Shown: positions 33,412-44,680, numbered from the stretch's first letter. The stretch is 60,617 nucleotides of DNA from Pseudonocardiaceae bacterium (GCA_009377865.1 WHTH01000020.1:1-60617), one strand, 5' to 3'. The notes: generated by a model not told the origin, from the letters alone. Translations and numbers: made by a program.

Positions 33412-33650
33412 CCGCGGTACCCGACGTCGCAGCGACGGCGCAGGGCGTCGGCCAAGTCGATCCGTCCGTTGTGCGAGTGAGGTTGTGCCGGGTGGATCTG
33501 ACGGATCCAGCCGACGGCTGCGGCGTGCGCATAGAGCGCCGCCACCCGCCGGGTCGGCAGCCGCCTCGGAGGTGCCGGCGAGTTGTCGGCGGGCTCGTGG
33601 GCGCGTACCGAGTCGGGCACCGTTGCCCGTTGCGGTAGCAGGTCGGTCAC
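33267..33650 (-). CDS. Possible small CDS, uncertain
   Basis: From GTG 33650 the first about 80 codons (DLLPQRATVPDSVRAHEPAD, TRRVAALYAHAAAVGWIRQI) have high GC3 and protein-like composition. The remaining codons run antisense to the DUF397 gene and are unlikely to be real. It may be a truncated gene or a frameshifted end. No family recognised. Confidence 0.3.
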   Translation of the reverse strand: MTDLLPQRATVPDSVRAHEPADNSPAPPRRLPTRRVAALYAHAAAVGWIRQIHPAQPHSHNGRIDLADALRRRCDVGYRGQWVTVARKARQAAGVTASTGPSGSLESRTSTRCGAAATATQPPFPAL

Positions 33651-33739
33651 CGACGCGCGTTGCCCGGGCTATGGTTGGCGCATAGGTGAGACCGGGGCGG
33701 GCGAGGTCACAGGTGGAGGACTACAAGGTGCATCGACGT

Positions 33740-34310
33740 GGCCGCGCAGGAGGCCGGCCGACGCGGGTCACCCAGCGCCGCGAGACTCGGCTGGCCGGTA
33801 CCTCGTCGGAGTGGCACATGATTTCGACGCCCACCGCGCCGGGGGTACTCAGCGCCTCTTTGAGGACGGGTTCCACCTGATCGGATCGTTCGATCTTGTA
33901 GGTCCGCACACCCATTGCAGCCATCCAGGCAGCGAAGTCGATCGAGGGGATGTCGGTGCCGAAGGGCTCGCCGTCGAAGTCCATGCGCTGACCCAGGCGC
34001 ACTCGGCCGTGGGAGCGGTTGTTGAACACGAGGGTGACCAGGTTGAGACCGTGCTTTTGCGGCGACGGACAGCTCCGCGCCGCTCATGAGCATGCAGCCA
34101 TCCCCGGTGACGCACACGGTGAGTTGGTCCGGGTTGGCCATCGCGATGCCGACTGATGCGCCGATCGCCCACCCCATCGCGCCGATGCCGCAGTTGAGTT
34201 GAAGGCCCCCTGCCTCCTTCAGGCTGTGCAGGGCGATGGTATCGAGCCAGTGGTTTCCCGCGTCCGGAATTACCAAGATCCGCACCCGTCCGCTGCCGAC
34301 AGGTATCCTG
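33740..34310 (-). pseudogene. Thiamine-pyrophosphate enzyme remnant (acetolactate synthase-like C-terminal domain)
   Basis: The TPP-binding domain is recognisable: HSLKEAGGLQLNCGIGAMGW, VTGDGCMLMSGAEL (start of the GDG-N motif), then in a second frame FNNRSHGRVRLGQRMDF (motif end) and EALSTPGAVGVEI. An extra A in a four-A run (plus-strand T 34057-34060) breaks the frame. The N-terminal and middle domains are absent; the remnant stops where the DUF397 gene at 34316 begins on the other strand. Confidence 0.75.
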
Positions 34311-34315
34311 CCGCG

Positions 34316-34552
34316 ATGGTTTCCGACGACAAAGCCGGGGTACGTGGGCAGCTCGATCTGTCCCAGGCGCAGTGGCGCCACGGCAGCCAGACCGATCACC
34401 CGAGTGCCGGGCACCTGGAGATCGCGTTCGTGGAAGACTACATCGCGATGCGCAACTCCGCTGACCCCGACGGTGCCGTACTCGTGTTCACCCCCGCGGA
34501 GTGGGACGCCTTCGTCCTCGGTGCCAAGGACGGCGAGTTCGACGAGCCCTGA
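34316..34552 (+). CDS. DUF397 protein (orphan)
   Basis: A 78-residue protein: LDLSQAQWRHGSQTDHPSAG, HLEIAFVEDYIAMRNSADPD and GAVLVFTPAEWDAFVLGAKD give the DUF397 pattern, including the RNSADPDG core. ATG 34316. No Scr1-type HTH gene adjoins it, unlike the pair at 32361-33411. It is set against the truncated end of a TPP-enzyme remnant, suggesting insertion or rearrangement here. Confidence 0.8.
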   Translation: MVSDDKAGVRGQLDLSQAQWRHGSQTDHPSAGHLEIAFVEDYIAMRNSADPDGAVLVFTPAEWDAFVLGAKDGEFDEP

Positions 34553-35039
34553 CGGCTCCCGCGGCACCAGCAGCGAAGCCAGCTGCGGTTACAGGTCACG
34601 CGGTGCCCACAGCTCACGTACAGCTCCGAGATCATCTCCGTACCGGACGCTGTGAATCGCCTGAAGCATCACACGAGCGTCGCCCCCGTTCTTGTCCATG
34701 AGCTCGACAGCATGGGGGTACCAGGCGCCCCGAGAGCCCCACCACGTCGAGCTCATGGACAAGACGGCTGCTCCTTTGAGTCACTGGGCGACTCAAAGCA
34801 AAGGCGCGCGAGGGCACACCCACTGGCCCACGTCCCTGGTCAGATCAGAGCGCTGCGCCGCATGGACCTCGGTTTCACCCTTTTCGGTTGGCGATGAGCC
34901 GTGTAGCTGGCCTCTCGATGAGCCCCGATGATCGTGGCTGTACCCTCCCCACGTCCCGGTGCAACGGCCGGTGAAAGCCCCGACTGGTCTCGTCGTCACG
35001 GCGTCGCCGTCGGTCACGCGCAAGGGAGTAAGTGGCTAC
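34553..35039. other. 487-bp intergenic region
   Basis: No gene with coding character on either strand. It contains copy 2 of the dispersed inverted repeat (34691-34763) and possibly the promoter for the small membrane gene at 35040. Confidence 0.55.
34691..34763. repeat. Dispersed inverted-repeat element, copy 2
   Basis: Perfect 18-bp arms CTTGTCCATGAGCTCGAC (34691-34708) and its complement (34746-34763), with an inner TGGGGGT/GAGAGCCCC that could extend the stem. Same architecture as copies at 25671 and 54162. Confidence 0.88.
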
Positions 35040-35153
35040 ATGCCCATCTGGGCTCTCGTCGTCATCATCGTCATCGCGGCACTGCTGCTGATCGGCCTCA
35101 TCACATTCGTCTCCCCGCCGGTGCGCAAGTACCGGAGGATGCGGGCGATGTAG
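35040..35153 (+). CDS. Single-pass membrane peptide, 37 aa
   Basis: ATG 35040 with GGGAG upstream encodes a short hydrophobic helix (PIWALVVIIVIAALLLIGLI) followed by a positively charged tail (RKYRRMRAM), so it is likely N-out, C-in in the membrane. Such small proteins often regulate larger membrane partners; none is evident here. It precedes a lipoprotein gene by 89 bp. Confidence 0.55.
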   Translation: MPIWALVVIIVIAALLLIGLITFVSPPVRKYRRMRAM

Positions 35154-35242
35154 CCGGGCGATCTCCGCTGTCGTGCCGGCCCGGGTCGGCGATGCCGCGC
35201 AGGACTCGCGCTGAGCCCTGCTACTCGATCAAGGAGCCGTCC

Positions 35243-35845
35243 ATGCGTCGAAGCGGTGCGTTGGTGGGTACCGTGGGAATGGCCGTTGCTGTCATCCTTG
35301 GTGCCTGCTCAGATGACCAGCCCTCCGGCACGGGCGCCACGTCAGCAACCGACTCGCCCGACACACGGAGTGGTGGCGCCCCGGCCGATGAGGACGTTGC
35401 GTGGATGAACGCCTTCTGCGGAGAGCTCGGCAAACTGGAAGGCCTGTCGGATACGCAGCAGCCGGATGTCGAGCCCGGTGACGTCGCCGGTGCACAGCGG
35501 GCACTCAGCGATGTACTCGGGAACTTCGCGAGCACCGTGTCCTCGACGCTGCAGGGATTGGAAGGCCTCCCCCCTGCACCCGAACCCGCCGGCGAGCAGG
35601 CCAAGCAGCAGCTGCTGGACATCTTCACGCCGATCGAGCAGCAGGTCGCGGACGCGCAGGTGAACCTCGACGCGGCTGGGCCGGACGATACGCAGGCCAT
35701 CTTCGATGCCGGTCAGACCATGACCTCCATCGGCACATCCATGCAGCAGACGGGCGATCCCCTGGGCAGCATCGAAGACTCGCCCGAGCTGTCAGCAGCT
35801 GCCGCGCAGGCGCCCAACTGCCAAGACATCGCCATAGGCCCGTAG
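35243..35845 (+). CDS. Secreted lipoprotein
   Basis: A 200-residue protein with a signal peptide and lipobox ILGAC (Cys at about 22), so it is anchored to the outer face of the membrane. After a Ser/Thr/Asp-rich linker, the rest is helical (WMNAFCGELGKLEGLSD, VAGAQRALSDVLGNFAS, EQAKQQLLDIFTPIEQQV) and ends with a Cys (PNCQDI). AAGGAG 7 nt before ATG 35243. No enzymatic motif; a helical-bundle surface protein of unknown role. Confidence 0.75.
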   Translation: MRRSGALVGTVGMAVAVILGACSDDQPSGTGATSATDSPDTRSGGAPADEDVAWMNAFCGELGKLEGLSDTQQPDVEPGDVAGAQRALSDVLGNFASTVSSTLQGLEGLPPAPEPAGEQAKQQLLDIFTPIEQQVADAQVNLDAAGPDDTQAIFDAGQTMTSIGTSMQQTGDPLGSIEDSPELSAAAAQAPNCQDIAIGP

Positions 35846-35861
35846 CCGACGCGGTCGGCTG

Positions 35862-36539
35862 TCACCACGCGGCGCAGGGGTCGGCGTGCTGCCGGATCCA
35901 GGTATGCATGACGATCCCCGCTGCGACGCCGGCGTTGATCGACCGGGTGGAGCCGTACTGCGCGATCGACACGGTCACCGCCGAGCCGGACCGAGCTCGT
36001 TCCGACAGTCCGGGTCCCTCCTGACCGAAGACCAGCATGCACCGCTGCGGCAGTGCCGCGGATTCCAGCGGCTGCGCGCCCGGAGCGTTGTCCACGCCGA
36101 CGACGGCGAGTTCGTGTGCGGCGGCGTATCCAAGCAGGTCGGCGACGTCGTCATGGTGGCGCAGGTGCTGGTAGCGATCGGTGACCATCGCGCCGCGCCG
36201 GTTCCACCGCCTCCGGCCGACGATGTGCACTTCCGCCGCGGCGAACGCGTTGGCGGTGCGCACCACGGTGCCGATGTTGTGGTCGTGGCTGAAGTTCTCG
36301 ATCGCCACGTGGAACGGGTGGCGGCGGCTGTCGAGGTCTGCGATGACCGCCTCGCGCCGCCAGTAGCGGTAGCGGTCGACGACGTTGCGCTGGTCGCCAT
36401 CGCGCAGCAGTTCGGGGTCGTAGCGCTCGTCGTCGGGCCACGGCCCCGGCCAGGGACCGACCCCGACCGTCTCACCCCACTCCGACGGCCCCCGCTGTGG
36501 TGAGTGATTCTCGGCGTTATAACGCCGAGAATCACTCAC
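35862..36539 (-). CDS. TrmH/SpoU-family RNA methyltransferase
   Basis: A 225-residue SPOUT methyltransferase modifying the ribose 2'-OH of tRNA or rRNA. Motifs: AIENFSHDHNIGTVVRTANA (motif 1 Asn and Arg), LVFGQEGPGLSERA (motif 2) and IAQYGSTRSINAGVAAGIVM (motif 3, SAM knot). It resembles Rv0380c. The only upstream start is GTG 36539, which lies inside a perfect palindrome and overlaps the pyrE stop (GTGA). The first about 14 codons are therefore palindrome-encoded and differ from the family, suggesting the palindrome replaced the original start. Confidence 0.85.
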   Translation of the reverse strand: MSDSRRYNAENHSPQRGPSEWGETVGVGPWPGPWPDDERYDPELLRDGDQRNVVDRYRYWRREAVIADLDSRRHPFHVAIENFSHDHNIGTVVRTANAFAAAEVHIVGRRRWNRRGAMVTDRYQHLRHHDDVADLLGYAAAHELAVVGVDNAPGAQPLESAALPQRCMLVFGQEGPGLSERARSGSAVTVSIAQYGSTRSINAGVAAGIVMHTWIRQHADPCAAW

Positions 36540-36540
36540 C
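36499..36540. repeat. Perfect 42-bp palindrome at a coupled gene junction
   Basis: Arms of 21 bp (36499-36519 and 36520-36540) are exact complements with no loop; the core is GGCGTTATAACGCC. It contains the pyrE stop and the start codon of the RNA methyltransferase. As RNA it would form a strong hairpin over the ribosome-binding region. There is no following U tract, so it is not a standard terminator. Confidence 0.95.
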
Positions 36541-37090
36541 CCAACCCCAGGTCGGTGAGGCCGAGCACCGACCGGTAGGCCAACGCTGCCGCCTCGACGG
36601 CCTGCCGGGCGCCGGTGTCACGGTCGACGACGGTCACCACCCCGACGACGTGGGCTCCGGCCTCGCGCAGCGCCTCGACCGCCGTGAGCACCGAGGCGCC
36701 GGTGGTCGAGGTGTCCTCGACGGCCAGTACGGGCCGTCCCGTCACGTCCGGGCCCTCGATCCGCCGCTGCAGGCCGTGCTGCTTGCCCGCCTTGCGCACC
36801 ACGAAGGCGTCCACCGGACGTCCGGAGGCGTGCAGCACGGCGTCGGCCACCGGGTCGGCGCCCAGGGTGAGCCCACCGACGGCGTCGTAGGTCCAGTCAG
36901 CGGTCAGCTCCCGCACCAGCCGGCCGATCAGCGGTGCGACCGCGTGGTGCAGCGTCGCGCGCCGCATGTCGACGTAGTAGTCGGCGACCGCACCGGAGGA
37001 CAGCGTCACCTGCCGGTGCACCACCGCGAGGTCGCGAACCAGCGCGGCGAGTGCGTCGCGCGCCTCGGAATCGATCACGGTCGCCTCCAT
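36536..37090 (-). CDS. pyrE: Orotate phosphoribosyltransferase
   Basis: A 184-residue type I PRTase joining orotate and PRPP to form OMP in pyrimidine synthesis. The PRPP motif VLAVEDTSTTGASVLTAV is clear, with the flexible-loop FVVRKAGKQHGL and YYVDMRRATL near the N-terminus. ATG 37090 shares its A with the stop of the SDR gene (TGATG), and its own stop overlaps the RNA methyltransferase start, so three minus-strand genes are translationally coupled. Orthologue of Rv0382c. Confidence 0.94.
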   Translation of the reverse strand: MEATVIDSEARDALAALVRDLAVVHRQVTLSSGAVADYYVDMRRATLHHAVAPLIGRLVRELTADWTYDAVGGLTLGADPVADAVLHASGRPVDAFVVRKAGKQHGLQRRIEGPDVTGRPVLAVEDTSTTGASVLTAVEALREAGAHVVGVVTVVDRDTGARQAVEAAALAYRSVLGLTDLGLG

Positions 37091-37860
37091 CAGGTCCGGC
37101 CCCGCCCGGTGCGCCCGGCCACCCGGCGCACCAGACCGCGGGGAAGCACGTCGACGATGCCGACCAGCGCCCGGTACTGCAGTCCCGGTACCGAGACGAC
37201 GCGTCCCCGGCGCAGGTCGGCGAGGCAGTCGCGCACCACGTCATCCGGGTCGAGGTAGAACAGCCCGAGAGTTCCGGTCATGTCGATGCCGGCCCGCTCG
37301 TGGAACTCGGTGCGCACGAAACCCGGGCACAGCGCCAGCACGCTCACCCCGGTACCGCGCAGGGAAGCGGCGAGCCCCTCGGAGAACGACGTCACCCAGG
37401 CCTTGCTCGCCGAGTAGGTGGAGCCACGGCCGGGCATGAAGCCGGCCACGCTGGACACGTTGACCACTGCACCCCGGCCGCGCTGCACCATCGCGGGCAC
37501 CGCTGCATGGGTCAGCCGCAGCACGCTGGTCACGTTGACGTCGAGCTGGGCTTGCAGCGCCTCGACGTCGGCCTCGGTGAACTCCGCGGCGACTCCGAAA
37601 CCCGCGTTGTTGACGAGCAGGTCGACCAGTTCGCCGTCGTGCAGCCGCCGCTCGACGACGGCCCGGTCGGCATCGTCGGACAGGTCGGCCCGCAGCACCT
37701 CGGTGGCGACGCCGTGCCGCTGCGCGAGGGTATCCGCCAGCCGTCGTAGCCGGTCGCCGTCGCGGGCGACCAGCACCAGGTCGTAGCCGTCGGACGCCAG
37801 CCGGTGGGCGAATGCGGCACCGAGTCCGGCGGTGGGTCCGGTGACGAGGGCAGTGGGCAT
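37090..37860 (-). CDS. Short-chain dehydrogenase/reductase
   Basis: A 256-residue classical [22 protein letters not shown] (NAD(P) site), [17 protein letters not shown] with catalytic Ser, YSASKAWV (Tyr and Lys) and [14 protein letters not shown]. It oxidises or reduces a hydroxyl/keto group on an unknown metabolite or lipid. ATG 37860. One-base overlap (TGATG) with pyrE shows co-translation, though no pyrimidine role is implied. Confidence 0.85.
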   Translation of the reverse strand: MPTALVTGPTAGLGAAFAHRLASDGYDLVLVARDGDRLRRLADTLAQRHGVATEVLRADLSDDADRAVVERRLHDGELVDLLVNNAGFGVAAEFTEADVEALQAQLDVNVTSVLRLTHAAVPAMVQRGRGAVVNVSSVAGFMPGRGSTYSASKAWVTSFSEGLAASLRGTGVSVLALCPGFVRTEFHERAGIDMTGTLGLFYLDPDDVVRDCLADLRRGRVVSVPGLQYRALVGIVDVLPRGLVRRVAGRTGRGRT

Positions 37861-37886
37861 GGGGCCCGACGGTAGCGGTCCGGACG

Positions 37887-38648
37887 TCAGGGACTGCGGT
37901 CGGCGCCGCCACTGTCGTCGCGCGCACCCTGCTCCGCGTTGACTGAATGCGCATCCTCGGCGGGGTGCGGACCCGCAGCTGCATCGAATGCCTCGCGTCG
38001 CTGGGTGGGGTTGTCGCCGTGGGAACCTTCGAGCTGATCGGCGATCTCGCCCAGCGACCGCAACAACCGCTCGAGCCTGGGCGGTGCGGACGCGGCCGGT
38101 GCCGCCGCAAACACCCACTCCTGCTCCAGCCAGACGACCGGGACGTCGTCGCCGACCTCGTCGCAGGCAGCGACCAGCCCCGGGGTGATCTGCGGGCGGG
38201 CGGTGGACAGGTCGGTGACGAAGGCATACCGGTCGCCCACCGGGCCCAGCAGCTCCACGCCGGCATCACGCGGGAAAGGCACCTCCGGCTGCCACAGCTC
38301 CACCACCGCGGGTGCGCTGCCGTCGAGGCGCTGCACTGCCCCCACCACGGCACTGACCTTGCCATTCTGGCGATGATCGAAGACGTACACCGGACGGCGG
38401 CCCCCGGAGGTGAACAGGCTGCCGATCACCAACTCGCGTGCCTCGCCGGCCACGCCCTGCGTGAACACCCCGTGCCGCCAGCGATCCGGCAACACCGGAT
38501 CGGCCTCCACGAACCGCCAGCCGCGAAGCGCAGCCCACCGCCGCCGTTCCCGGCTGTTCGCGGTACGGCGACCGTAATCGCCGGCCAACAGCGCGCAACC
38601 CGACACGGCCGCCAGCACGGCGACGATGAACCAGGCTGAGGGTGTCAC
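37887..38648 (-). CDS. Membrane-anchored conserved protein (Rv0383c-like)
   Basis: A 253-residue protein with an N-terminal hydrophobic anchor ([20 protein letters not shown]) and a soluble domain ([53 protein letters not shown]), then a variable acidic tail. The position between clpB and pyrE matches Rv0383c of M. tuberculosis, annotated as a possible secreted protein. GTG 38648. Function unknown. Confidence 0.7.
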   Translation of the reverse strand: MTPSAWFIVAVLAAVSGCALLAGDYGRRTANSRERRRWAALRGWRFVEADPVLPDRWRHGVFTQGVAGEARELVIGSLFTSGGRRPVYVFDHRQNGKVSAVVGAVQRLDGSAPAVVELWQPEVPFPRDAGVELLGPVGDRYAFVTDLSTARPQITPGLVAACDEVGDDVPVVWLEQEWVFAAAPAASAPPRLERLLRSLGEIADQLEGSHGDNPTQRREAFDAAAGPHPAEDAHSVNAEQGARDDSGGADRSP

Positions 38649-38695
38649 CTGGCGAGCCTATCGAGGCCATGCAACGGCCGGGGATACACACCTGC

Positions 38696-38736
38696 CTCGT
38701 GAGTGGCGCAGCGAGTCCTGGCGCGCCACTCACGAG
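38696..38736 (-). terminator. Hairpin downstream of clpB
   Basis: Perfect 14-bp arms CTCGTGAGTGGCGC (38696-38709) and its complement (38723-38736), with a 13-nt loop, 9 bp beyond the clpB stop. No clear U tract on either strand, as is common in actinobacteria. It probably ends clpB transcription or protects the 3' end. Confidence 0.6.
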
Positions 38737-38745
38737 CGTTGCCAC

Positions 38746-41337
<2,592 letters not shown>

Positions 41338-41406
41338 CCGCGAGTGCTTCCCTCCGCGCGCGTGCGTCCCGGTGAGGGTCGCATCTACTGCTCCAACGTC
41401 AGGAAA

Positions 41407-41427
41407 GTTGAGTGAGTTCCGCTCAAC
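41407..41427 (-). promoter_or_regulatory. HspR (HAIR) operator of clpB
   Basis: GTTGAGT-N7-GCTCAAC matches the HAIR consensus CTTGAGT-N7-ACTCAAG at the TTGAG and CTCAA cores with exact 7-bp spacing. It lies about 70 bp upstream of the clpB start and just inside the 3' end of the lipase remnant. Confidence 0.85.
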
Positions 41428-41429
41428 CG

Positions 41430-42299
41430 CTAGCAGGTCGGCGGTGGCGGCCGACCGGCGAAGCGGTCCGCGATCCAGGCCAGCGCGTCATCGGCAGCAG
41501 CGGGCAGCGCGGGATGGCCGGCGCCGGAGTAACGCCGGTAGGTCACGACGTCGCCGAGCTCGCAGGCAGCGGCAACCCCCTCGTCGACGAGCTCGACCGG
41601 GACGATGTCGTCCGCAGTCCCTGCCGCGACGAACAGCGGTCCGGCAGCGCGGCGCTGTGGTAGCGCGAACTCCTCCAGCCATTGCTGCGCTCGCGTCAGC
41701 GCGGCCGGTGAGCTGGGCACGAAGTCTGAGACGTGCGCCTGTCCGAACGCCGCGGGGATGCAGCTGCGCTCGAGCTCGTCCATCGCGGCGAGCGGCCGGC
41801 CGGAGAGGTAGTCGGAGTAGTCGAGCGCCGGGTAACGGAGCTGCAGCGAGTGCAGCACCAGGGGGTAGAACGCGTCGATGACGCTGCGCCCCTCGCTGAC
41901 CGGCTGCAGGTAGGGGTGCGCGCCCGGGGTGCCGAGCCCCTCATAGTCGGTGGCGGTCACCAGGTAACCGCGCTCGACCAGCGGCAGCACCACCCCCAGC
42001 TGCCCCCGCATGCCCGGTGAGCCCGATGGTGCGCAGGCATCGGCGACTCCGGTCGTGCCGTGCGCGTAGGAGACCACCGGCCACCCGCCGGGCGGTGGTT
42101 GCCCGACCGGCTCGATCACCAGCCCGGAGACGGCCACCGGCGAGTCGTCGCGCCCGGAGCGCGACGAGTAGGTCACCCGGGTGACGGTGGCCTCGAGCCG
42201 CTCCAGCTCCTCGCTGGGCAGCGCCACCCGTTCCGTGTCGAGCAGCGTTCCCGGTTCCGGGGCCGGAGCAGCCGATGCCACGGGTAACGCCGGTCGCAC
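41430..42299 (-). pseudogene. LIP-family secreted lipase lacking its catalytic serine region
   Basis: A 290-residue frame with family landmarks SYAHGTTGVADACAPS, DYEGLGTPGAHPYL, the Asp-site AAGTADDIVPVELVDEG and His-site YRRYSGAGHPA. Normal members are about 380-430 residues and carry the G-x-S-x-G nucleophile after VSEGRSVIDA; here that stretch is missing and the sequence passes straight to LQLRYPALDYSDYL. This looks like an in-frame deletion of about 100 codons. No signal peptide is evident after GTG 42299, so the product would be inactive. Confidence 0.65.
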
Positions 42300-42304
42300 G
42301 CCGC

Positions 42305-42368
42305 AAACCCCGTTTCGGTTCCGAATCGGGGCCAGGTGGGGGGCTGAAACCCCGTTTCGGTTCCGAAT
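42305..42368. repeat. Direct repeat of 22 bp, two copies
   Basis: AAACCCCGTTTCGGTTCCGA plus AT occurs at 42305-42326 and 42347-42368. Each unit has an internal dyad TTCGG-TT-CCGAA. They lie upstream of the lipase remnant and downstream of the PNPOx-like gene. Confidence 0.85.
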
Positions 42369-42377
42369 TGCGGTCCG

Positions 42378-43151
42378 CTAACGGCTGGCAGCAGCTTGCG
42401 GCCAGCGCGACGGTGTGGCCTTGGCGTCGAAGTAGTCGCCGCCCTTGCGGAGTTGGTCATCGGTGCCCCACGCCCGGGTCCGGGTCACCGGCACCATCCG
42501 CGGGATGTGCTTGCGGCAATGGATGTAGGTCTCCTCGACGGCTACCACGACCCATCGCTCGGGGATCCGCCCCCGCTCCTGTTCCGAGGGCTGCGGATGA
42601 TCGACCCGCAGGTCGTCGTCGCCGATCCGCGCCCGCCCGTTGACGTGCAGACCGATCAGGTCGGTGACGAAGTCGACCATGAGGATGCCCACGTGTGGGT
42701 TCTCACTGATGTTGCCGAGGCTGGCCATGACGCCATTGCCGCGGTACTCGGGGTAGGCGAGGTGGCGCTCGTCGAGCACCTGCACGAACCCGGCTGGGCC
42801 AGCACGCAGCGAGGCGTCGCATTCGCCGTCGCCGTCCGAGGTCGCGGCGAAGATCATCTCCATCCGGGCGGCGAACTCGGCCATGCTGGGATTGAGATGG
42901 TCGAGCACCTGGTCGTTGTAGAACCGCCGCGCCCGCTGCGCGGTGCTGAAAGCACACTGCAACAGGTGCTCGCCGCGCGAGCCGGGCAGCTGCTCGCTCG
43001 CGCTCGGATCGGAAGGGTCCTGCGGGCCCTCGGACCGCTGCGACGCGTCCTGGAGGGTGGCATGGCGCCCCCGCGGTGAGGGCACGTCCCACTGCTTCGC
43101 GTGCGACCTGTTACGCAGAGTAACATCGTCACACAACTCCAGATCGGTCAT
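42378..43151 (-). CDS. PNPOx-like flavin/F420-binding protein
   Basis: A 257-residue protein of the pyridoxamine-5'-phosphate-oxidase-like split-barrel fold: MAEFAARMEMIFAATSDGDG, VLDERHLAYPEYRGNGVMAS, NPHVGILMVDFVTDLIGLHV and WVVVAVEETYIHCRKHIPRM form the barrel and the conserved end block. Such proteins bind FMN, F420 or haem in redox reactions. ATG 43151 chosen; longer upstream in-frame sequence lacks coding character. It is divergent from the globin-reductase gene, sharing a 293-bp upstream region, so both may answer to the same redox or nitrosative signal (inference). Confidence 0.75.
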   Translation of the reverse strand: MTDLELCDDVTLRNRSHAKQWDVPSPRGRHATLQDASQRSEGPQDPSDPSASEQLPGSRGEHLLQCAFSTAQRARRFYNDQVLDHLNPSMAEFAARMEMIFAATSDGDGECDASLRAGPAGFVQVLDERHLAYPEYRGNGVMASLGNISENPHVGILMVDFVTDLIGLHVNGRARIGDDDLRVDHPQPSEQERGRIPERWVVVAVEETYIHCRKHIPRMVPVTRTRAWGTDDQLRKGGDYFDAKATPSRWPQAAASR

Positions 43152-43444
43152 CCGATCGGGGGTAACACGAGTGGATCTTCTTACGTGTTCCCTTCGCGCC
43201 GCCACTACCTTGGACCACGGCCCATACCATGTCATAGTGTCGGTTCGTGATGCACACGCCCGCCGAGCCCAGCATGTCGACCATGAAGTGGCATGCACGC
43301 ACTGTGACGAGTAATAACCCCAAACGAGCGGCCACGAGCCGAATGTCGGCTGGGGGATAGTCTGCCGGTTCGCCGTCGAGGAGATTCTGACGTCCGCAGT
43401 GAGTACCAGTACCTGCCGCCAACCTGGAGAAGACGCGCCCGGAC

Positions 43445-44626
43445 ATGACCTCCAATGCCGTGCTGACACCAGTACCCCCACCGGACCCTGAGGAGCCCGA
43501 CGACGGCAGCGCCTCCGAGATGGTGCGGCTGATCCGGGACAGTTGGGCTGCTGTCGAGCCCCAGCAGGAGGAGCTCACCCGCTTCTTCTACGGGATGCTG
43601 TTCAGCATCGCACCGGGCACCCGCGACCTGTTCCCGGTGAACATGGAGGTGCAGCGCAGCCGGCTGCTGCGCGCCCTCGTTCACGTAGTGCAGATGGTCA
43701 ACCGGCCGGACGATCTCGTGCCGTTCCTGCGCCAGCTCGGGCGTGACCACCGCAAGTTCGGCGTGTTCATGACCGAGCAGTACGACGCGCTGGGCACGGC
43801 ACTGCTCACCTCGCTCAAGCGGTTCGGGGGCGATGTCTGGACGCCTCAGGTGGAGCAGGCCTGGACCGACGCCTACTCGCTGATCGCCAAGACCATGCGG
43901 GAAGCTGCGGCGGCCGACCAGGGCCCCGCGTACTGGACCGGCCAGGTCGTCGAGCACCAGCGGCTGTCCTGGGACCTCGCGGTGGTGCGGGTCAAACCGA
44001 ACCAACCGGTGCCCTACCGGCCAGGGCAGTACGTCAGCGTCGAGGTGCCGCAGCGGCCCCGGCTGTGGCGCTACCTGTCCCCCGCGAACTCCCCGCGCCG
44101 AGACGGGATCATGGAGTTCCACATCCGCGCGGTGGAGGGCGGCTGGGTCAGCCGCGCGATCGTCGGTCACTCCCAGATCGGCGACACCTGGCGAATGGGG
44201 TCACCGATGGGCCGGATGGGTGTCGACCGGCGCTCCGGACGTGACGTACTGATGGTCGCCGGTGGCACCGGCGTCGCGCCGATGCGCGCGATTCTCGAGG
44301 AGCTCAGCCGGTGGGGCGGCAACCCGCACGTCGCGCTGTTCCTCGGCGGGCGTACCCGCGACGACCTCTACGACCTCGACGCGTTTACCACGATGACCGC
44401 GACCAACCCGTGGCTGTCCGTCGCGCCGGTGCTCGAGGAGGACCCTGCCGTCGCAGGCGCCGAGCACGGCACGCTGGCCGATGTGGTCACCCACTACGGA
44501 GCCTGGGCCGAGCACGACGTGCTGGTGTGCGGCTCACCCGCGATGATCCGGGCGACTGTGTCGCGGATGCTGGTCGCGGGCACGCCGCTGGACCGGATCA
44601 AGTACGACCCATTCACGCTGGACTGA
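43445..44626 (+). CDS. Globin-reductase (flavohaemoglobin-like)
   Basis: A 393-residue protein with an N-terminal globin (about 20-155: MVRLIRDSWAAVEPQQEELT, MLFSIAPGTRDLFPVNM, with proximal His in RDHRKFGVF) and a C-terminal ferredoxin-NADP reductase: YRPGQYVSVEVP (FAD), GSPMGRMG, VAGGTGVAPMRAILEEL (NADP) and DVLVCGSPAMIRATVSRML. This is the flavohaemoglobin plan used for NO or O2 chemistry, resembling Rv0385 beside clpB. Its stop overlaps the 28-bp repeat shared with the dnaJ region. Convergent with hspR. Confidence 0.88.
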   Translation: MTSNAVLTPVPPPDPEEPDDGSASEMVRLIRDSWAAVEPQQEELTRFFYGMLFSIAPGTRDLFPVNMEVQRSRLLRALVHVVQMVNRPDDLVPFLRQLGRDHRKFGVFMTEQYDALGTALLTSLKRFGGDVWTPQVEQAWTDAYSLIAKTMREAAAADQGPAYWTGQVVEHQRLSWDLAVVRVKPNQPVPYRPGQYVSVEVPQRPRLWRYLSPANSPRRDGIMEFHIRAVEGGWVSRAIVGHSQIGDTWRMGSPMGRMGVDRRSGRDVLMVAGGTGVAPMRAILEELSRWGGNPHVALFLGGRTRDDLYDLDAFTTMTATNPWLSVAPVLEEDPAVAGAEHGTLADVVTHYGAWAEHDVLVCGSPAMIRATVSRMLVAGTPLDRIKYDPFTLD

Positions 44627-44652
44627 GACCTGCTTGCAGGGTCGAAGCATCG
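44625..44652 (-). repeat. 28-bp repeat, inverted copy
   Basis: GAGACCTGCTTGCAGGGTCG followed by AAGCATCG is the reverse complement of the two copies at 46381-46444. It includes the last two bases of the globin-reductase stop codon and sits between two convergent genes. CCTGC-TT-GCAGG gives a small hairpin. Confidence 0.85.
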
Positions 44653-44680
44653 GGTACGGATCTAGCAGGCAGACCGGGAA

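Noticed and set aside
36499-36540. Palindrome as a Rho-independent terminator of pyrE
   Set aside because: No U tract on the minus strand, and the next gene's start lies inside it, so termination there would prevent expression of a coupled gene.
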